Shown in pieces: positions 44,514 to 49,749 of a DNA stretch of 49,749 bases. Within the stretch, counting starts at the first letter, position 1; each line of letters begins with the position of its first letter. Made by a program: the position numbers and the translations under genes. The stretch is from Acanthaster planci (Eukaryota; Echinodermata; Asteroidea; Valvatida; Acanthasteridae), in the NCBI RefSeq assembly GCF_001949145.1, contig NW_019091457.1:126001-175749 (forward strand), written 5' to 3'. The notes under the pieces are model-generated. The model made no database searches and was not told the origin of the DNA. It saw nothing but the letters and a program-made list of their open reading frames with translations.

Positions 44514-44883
44514 ATGACGCCTCCAACAAGAAATGGACTTTTTAGGGGAAGACAGTCGTTTTTTAACGCCGTGTTAGTCGTGTTTTTGTTGCTGTCTCCG
44601 CTCGCGTCGTGTGACATCCACCGTGCCAAAACGCATACGGGGAAAGTCTCCCCCTACCCGACTAGTCAGCTGCGTGCCAACCGTGAAAAGAGCAACGTCA
44701 ACGGTGAAGCTGTGGTGGTTTCAGATGACGAGGGCGAGTTATTCTCGGAGTTCAAGACGGAATCGGAAGCCAAGGGTCTGGAGGCGTGGGTGTGTGCTCT
44801 GCTGGCGACCGTACTGGTTGGAATGACTGGAATATTCCCGCTTTTGCTGCCCATTGACATCGGACCTGATGTGCAGAATGGAG
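44514..44883 (+). CDS. SLC39A13: SLC39A13 (ZIP13)-like zinc transporter, first coding exon
   Basis: ZIP13 is a Golgi/vesicle zinc transporter of the LIV-1 subfamily. The exon encodes 123 residues plus one base and ends GGAG/GTAAAC (phase 1). Residues 14-33 form a hydrophobic signal peptide (FFNAVLVVFLLLSPLASC). A polar, variable stretch of about 55 residues follows. Then comes the first membrane segment, EAWVCALLATVLVGMTGIFP (90-109), closely resembling human ZIP13 DTWICSLLGSLMVGLSGVFP. The ATG at 44514 has A at -3; the open frame extending 12 codons upstream begins with TTG. Later exons with the HNxxD and HExPHE zinc sites were not found before the window ends, so intron 1 exceeds 4.8 kb. 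Another ZIP paralogue is possible. Confidence 0.8.
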
Positions 44884-44987
44884 GTAAACATGCTTCAGGA
44901 GCTACAGTAGGCGAGGCCTACCTAAAGGCACAAAGTCATTGAAGAGATTAAGTTTTTGAGGACCTTTTATTGAGTGTGTTTTTGGTA

Positions 44988-45184
44988 AGAGTTCCATATA
45001 CAGATACTGCTAATTTTCCCTTGCCATAGTTTATTGGCCATCAGAAAGTGACAACATGTCCTAAGAAGTCAATTTTAACAGTGAAAACATTGAAGCATTT
45101 ACTTAGAAATCACAATTTTCCAGACCAGTCTCATAGGGTTCTCTTGCACAGGGTGTACTGTCAGTGAAGTCCATATGGAACTCT
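44988..45184. repeat. AGAGTTCCATAT MITE (copy 2)
   Basis: It starts AGAGTTCCATATACAG and ends CCATATGGAACTCT, the inverted form. The interior is collinear with 41429-41636. The two copies sit in introns of two different genes on opposite sides of the divergent promoter. Confidence 0.8.
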
Positions 45185-46854
45185 GTTTTTAAACCCCAAC
45201 AGTCCCAAATCTTCGTAGTTGAATATGATTTTACATACACCCTAGGGGTTGGGGTTAACGTGGGATGTGTTGGACCTTTTTCCTCAAATGGTAATTTTGC
45301 TCGTTTATCAATGGCCTAATCACAATGATTTAAGGAGATGTGCATGTACATTCAATTCAACCATGTAGGCCCTATGAATAGCCCTACAGTGCTTAGACAT
45401 GTGCTTGTACATGAATGTTCAAATAGTTCCAGCGTAACAGTTGCCAATCCTACATGTATGAGGATCTTATGAATATTGGGAAATACTGGTTAATCATCCC
45501 AATAGGGCGATCGCACTGCGCCATCAGTCAGTCCTGTTTCAAATCCCCAACGTTACTTCACTCTTATGAAACAATTTTTCCAGTTATAAGATCCGCCAGT
45601 TATAAGATTAACACTGCGCAGAGATCACGTGGTCGTACAGATCGTCCAATTGCGCCAAACCTGAAAGAGTAGCAAAGTGTATGTAGAACATACCGGTAAT
45701 TGTCACCATGATTTCGCACCTCAAGCCAATTTATTTCCTTTCTAAATTCCGGGGCTGGTCAGAGGTCTGACCATGCTTCTTGGAAGTTGGAGTCGTGGAG
45801 GCAAAGTTAGCCAAAGGCCCCCCACTCAGTACCCTACCCTTCTAGTCATGCTCCATTATCTTACCTCCATGACTGCAAACTTCCAGCATCCTACTGTGGT
45901 TTTGATATTCATGATAAGTGCTCCTAGAGGATTTTTTGTTTTCAAGTAAAAATTCTCTCGATGTTCTGTTTGCCCTGATCTAAGTATGGTGCCTTCTCTT
46001 TCATAATGTGACTGCTCATCTGTGAAATCTTCTTCAAGCTTTATTGCCTTCTCACAGTTCACTCCTATTGAAGTTAGGTGTGCTCCTGAGAAAAACAATT
46101 GTTCCCATGCAAATATCAACTCCAACCTCACACAGTCACACTGGAACCTTGAATGAAGAAAAGCAAACATGAAAATAAATGAAATCAGGCCAACTGTACT
46201 CAACAGTTTAGATTACCAAATTCTCCAAAATTGTCATGATGTAAAGAAAGATAAGGTTCACATTTATTTACCAGCCAAGTTTGAGTCGCAGCGTATCAAT
46301 TCAGGTCTCGATTGAAGAGAGAATCTTGCCCCGAGGATCAAGCCTGGTGCATATGAACAAGAGTGCCAAATTTGATCTTGTCTAACTTCTACACACTTCC
46401 AATTTCGGCGGCCCTCTGTTCCCGACATTTTGACTTGAGCAGGTGTCCAGATGTCTTCCAACGCCAACTCCAGTGCCCCCACTCTGAAGATCAGCGTCAT
46501 CGTGTTCATGATGCTCAAGTTATACAGCAGATGAAATTTTTCTTAGCAGTTTCACAAAGTGTACCTTCAGGTGTTACATGTACCATCATTTGTTCAAGAA
46601 ATCAGATTTAGTCAATACTTAAAGCACAGTGTACATGTACACCTGTACTTGTCTGTGTACATCGGGTAATTAAATGTGTGGAGAGGTATTTATAATGCAT
46701 TGAATAATAGCTTTTGTGAACCTGTAAATTATGTGCAGACATACATGTACAGTATGGTAAATTTAACCTACACACATACCGATTACCGGTACAAATACGC
46801 TGTGCAGCAGCCATGTGTTTAGGTTGCATTGTCAGCATTTTGTATTTTCTTGGT

Positions 46855-46920
46855 ACACTTATACGTGTACATTGTCTATACATGTATACATGCATGTACA
46901 TGTACAGTACATGTACCCAC
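46855..46920. repeat. TGTACA-type microsatellite
   Basis: A dense run of ACATGTA/TGTACATG motifs, including CATGTACATGTACAGTACAT. It is self-complementary, so either strand can fold on itself. Confidence 0.8.
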
Positions 46921-47839
46921 TTGTGTGTAGCACAAACTGACCCGGAAATACAGGCAGAGAACTGTTGCCAGATGTGGCTGTCATGCCATTCTTGTCATAA
47001 CTGTGTGCAGGATATGGACTTGGCCTGGCCATAATGTGGCATGTATAGGGCTTGTAACTGGTTATTTACCTTCATTTCAGAAACTGATTACATACATACA
47101 CATTTTTTTTTTTAACCAAAGAAAAAAGGGGAAGTGTTGTGAAAAGAAATCCTTACAAAGGGTCGACCTTTCAAATGTTTGCTGGGTGGGTGAGTTGTTC
47201 CTATGTGTTTGTCAACCACTTAGTTTCAACCCCTAGTTTCAAGTGCTTTATGACTGCATAAGGTTAGTTGCAAGGCCGTTACTTGGAAGATCACACCACT
47301 TGTGCCCAATTTCTGACTGAGTTGGCCCTGCCAGAATGTCTAATGCAGGTGCTGGCTAGGCCACCGTCAACCTTTTGACATGACCTTGGCTGGTGTACCC
47401 AAGTGGGCTCTGTAATGTGACACATCAAACGGTCACGTAGACCATATTATAGGCAGCACTGCCAAGCGAGCATGCACCTGCATGTGCACGTACATGTTCA
47501 CATGACACTGTGCACGAGATGCATTTTAAATCGCCATCATTTTAATCTGCATGCAGAGAGTCGATGTGACAATCAAAGTTGATACGAAAGATACACATGC
47601 ACATATACACATGCATGTGGCATGATTAGTGTAGACTCGTTTTCAAGTTCATTTTACAAGTGCTGACCCCGTTGCATCGTACAGGTCAACAGGTGGAACC
47701 CTTGTGTTTTATGGTCAGGTTTCAGCCGGAATGCTTGTATGTAAAATCCATAATTTTGGAATTGCCAGCATATTCTCCTTCCCCAGCAGTCTGGTTTGGA
47801 ACACAGCGCTGACAGAGGCTTTGGAAGGCCCCCAGATGT

Positions 47840-47935
47840 GCATGTACATGTACAATGTATACCGGTATGCATACATGTAGGTAATGCGCTGTAACTGTAC
47901 ACATGTACATGTACTTGTACATGTACATGCACTGT
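47840..47935. repeat. TGTACA-type microsatellite
   Basis: Interrupted CATGTACATGTAC repeats, closely similar to those at 46855-46920 and upstream of NHP2. Several small apparent open frames here (Met-Tyr-His-Cys-Thr repeats) are products of this repeat. Confidence 0.8.
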
Positions 47936-48187
47936 ATAGTGCATTATGCATGCGCGCACCAGTGCAGACGTATATTTACAGTTATGACCTCACCAGATGA
48001 ACTTGTTCCAGGCGACATGTGGATATCATCCAGGAAATTCACTCAGCCAGCTGTAAATCCAGAGTCTGCTTTACTGAACTGCTTTAATTTGTCGTTTCAA
48101 CTTGGTCTGGCACTTAAATATTTAAAATGTGTGATAAAAATGCACCACTCAAAAATTATATGTAGGCCAGTTTTGGAGACCTTTTTT

Positions 48188-48320
48188 TGAGGTCTCGGTC
48201 TTGGTCTCGGCCTACAAGAGTCTCGGTCTCGAAGTTCTGGTCTCGGTCTTGAAAGAGCTGGTCTCGGTCTTGGTCTCGGTCTCGAATGCCTTGGTCTCGG
48301 TCTCGGACATAAAGGTCTCG
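48188..48320. repeat. GGTCTC(G) minisatellite
   Basis: About 130 bp of GGTCTCGGTCTTGGTCTCGG-type sequence with short non-repeat interruptions. No protein of interest reads through it. Confidence 0.85.
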
Positions 48321-48919
48321 ACTACAACACTGATGTAGGCCTACTTTCGTATTGAAAATGTGGAACTAAAGACGCAAGTTGCAAAGATCAGGGTTGAAGT
48401 ACATGTACATGTACATGTATGTCTTGCAATGCCCCACTAACAAGTCAGAATAAAATAAAATCCAACAAGTTCAACCTGTTCGATTAAAGTTCTGGCTCCA
48501 AAGCCCCCACACACAGTCCACGGCTCTGATGTTAAGCCCCCCTAGGCCCTCTGTTGTCCCCGCGTTTCAGAAGTTGCAAACTGTAGCAGCCTCAGTGCCC
48601 ATTGTTCTCAACCTTCAAAGCATTATTTTTCACTGACAAACAATGCATGATACATGCCCATTGGCTTTGTTGAGACCTGTAATGTTTAGCCCAAACAGAT
48701 CAGAGGTGTTATCTCCTGATAGGGTCAGTCCAAAGGCTGAGATTTCAGTAACTTACCGTTGAACTGGGACTTTGTGGACTCTCAGTGAGTTTGACTGAGG
48801 ATGGTTTTAGTGTCTGGAAGTGTTGGAGACATAAAGCTCTGTAGTTTAGTTGAATCATGAATAGCTCCATGGTTGAATAAAGTCACCACAGCATTCTACA
48901 GAAGACTAGTTCAACTTCA

Positions 48920-49230
48920 TTAACCCTAACCCTAAATAATGCTACAAAGTACTACTTGTAGTAAAATGTAGTACTGAGCGCTGTCGCTTGTAAGAGGACA
49001 TGACTTTATTGTTCTGTGAAGCCATAAGATACAGTAGATAAGACATTGTACCATACATGTACACTGCTGTGGCACTAGGAATGCACGGCTTTATTGTTCT
49101 CTGTACAAGTAACAATGGAAGTAACCTACATGTAGCCAGAAGTAGTAATTTGTAGTGCTAGGTCCTTCAGGCTCAGGCTAATAGTACTAAGTACTATAAG
49201 CCAAACAATATGCTTGGCAGTTAGGTCTAA
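48920..49230. repeat. piggyBac-like MITE, inverted diverged copy
   Basis: It begins TTAACCCTAACCCTAA and runs collinear with the reverse complement of 39809-40122, sharing AGTAAAATGTAGTACT, TTGTAAGAGGACATGA and TAGGTCCTTCAGGCTCAG. The right terminus has decayed (CAGTTAGGTCTAA instead of CTGTTAGGGTTAA). Confidence 0.8.
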
Positions 49231-49433
49231 TGAAGTACATCCCTGAAATACATGTAATACCTTAAACAAGTGCTACAGAACTAGGTAAAAATCATCTAAT
49301 ATACATGTACATTGTACTTTTAGTAATGTTGTGCATGCACTGGACATGTACCGGTGCGTACCATTAGAAAACTTGCAACACTTGATTTGGGCAATTGCAG
49401 TACCCTCTCATTTTGAAGACTCTAATTATCCGG

Positions 49434-49640
49434 TACATATGAAGCAAGATATGAGACGGAGAGAATCCCCTCCCCCACCCCCCACTTTGTGTTGGTCATT
49501 GTCTCACTGGAATCTGAGGAATTCTTTTCAGACATCCACATGTAGGGGGATGTGTTAGGTAACAATAGTCTAGAGTGTATATATAGCAATTGGACATGTT
49601 GGGAGGGGGTACCCCTCAGTCTCATTTCTTTCTGGATGTA
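49434..49640. repeat. AGCAAG MITE, inverted copy
   Basis: It matches the reverse complement of 39604-39787, from AAGCAAGATATGAGACGGAG through GGGGGATGTGTTAGGTAACA to a degraded right terminus (CTCAGTCTCATTTCTTTCTG). Another AGCAAGGTATGAGACGGAGA terminus begins near 49722 and is cut by the window edge. Confidence 0.8.
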
Positions 49641-49749
49641 ATCGGGTGCACTGAAAGGTTTTTGCCAAAGAGGTGTCTGGATGTCCTTGGAACAACCTGT
49701 AAAGCAGTTTCAAACCCATATGCAGCAAGGTATGAGACGGAGAGAACCT

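Larger units (their letters stand above)
44884..49749 (+). other. SLC39A13-like intron 1 (part)
   Basis: No further ZIP-like exon is visible. The stretch holds the AGAGTTCC MITE copy 2, TGTACA microsatellites, a GGTCTC minisatellite, and the inverted copies of the piggyBac-like and AGCAAG MITEs. Two minus-strand open segments (45866-46147 and 46270-46518) look exon-like but their splice phases do not match. Confidence 0.6.

Noticed and set aside
45856-46518. Two exon-like minus-strand open segments (46518-46270 with a GTAAAT donor, 46147-45866 with a CAAG acceptor and GTAAGA donor)
   Set aside because: The first would end in phase 1 while the second needs a 2-base carry-over, so they cannot be joined in frame. 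No family was recognised. They may be a decayed gene or chance.
48920-48936. TTAACCCTAACCCTAA as telomere-like repeat
   Set aside because: It is the terminus of the piggyBac-like MITE (TTAA + CCCTAAC), with only two units and a clear homologous copy at 40122-39809.

Overview
This window is nuclear DNA from an animal. It has intron-rich housekeeping genes with GT-AG splice sites, long A+T-rich introns, tRNA-derived SINEs, many small inverted-repeat transposons and TGTACA-type microsatellites. The proteins are close to vertebrate orthologues while the repeats are of a marine-invertebrate style. I therefore infer an invertebrate, most likely a deuterostome (echinoderm, hemichordate or cephalochordate). 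This is an inference from protein similarity and repeat flavour, not a proven taxonomic call.

Layout, left to right. (1) 997-1165, minus: first coding exon of NHP2 (H/ACA snoRNP protein); the rest lies off the left edge. (2) 3702-16754, minus: a complete PUF60 gene (poly(U)-binding splicing factor, half pint family), rebuilt here as 12 coding exons and 599 codons with every intron phase matching. (3) 19883-42767, minus: a complete XPO7 gene (exportin-7/RanBP16), rebuilt as 27 coding exons and 1093 codons, again with all phases matching. (4) 44514-44883, plus: first coding exon of an SLC39A13 (ZIP13)-like zinc transporter, running off the right edge and divergent from XPO7, with 1.7 kb between the two start codons. 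The remainder is intron, UTR and intergenic sequence full of transposon relics. The neighbours share no pathway; they look like an ordinary housekeeping neighbourhood.

The most unusual structures are inside XPO7. The 3' end of exon 12 together with the first part of its intron has been tandemly multiplied with a period of exactly 147 bp (49 codons). Each copy carries its own GTGAGT splice donor, and the reading frame stays open through the first four donors. The gene also appears to contain two U12-type (minor spliceosome) introns: an AT-AC intron with a perfect donor and a perfect TTCCTTGAC branch site (23493-23857), and a GT-AG intron with a GTATCCTTT donor (24232-24741).

The repeat landscape includes a TTAA-flanked piggyBac-like MITE plus an adjacent second MITE, present in inverted orientation on both sides of the XPO7/SLC39A13 promoter region. 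There are at least five other short inverted-repeat families, several tRNA-SINE families, minisatellites, and two perfect long hairpins. One 62-base run of N (27856-27917) and one single N (8760) are present.
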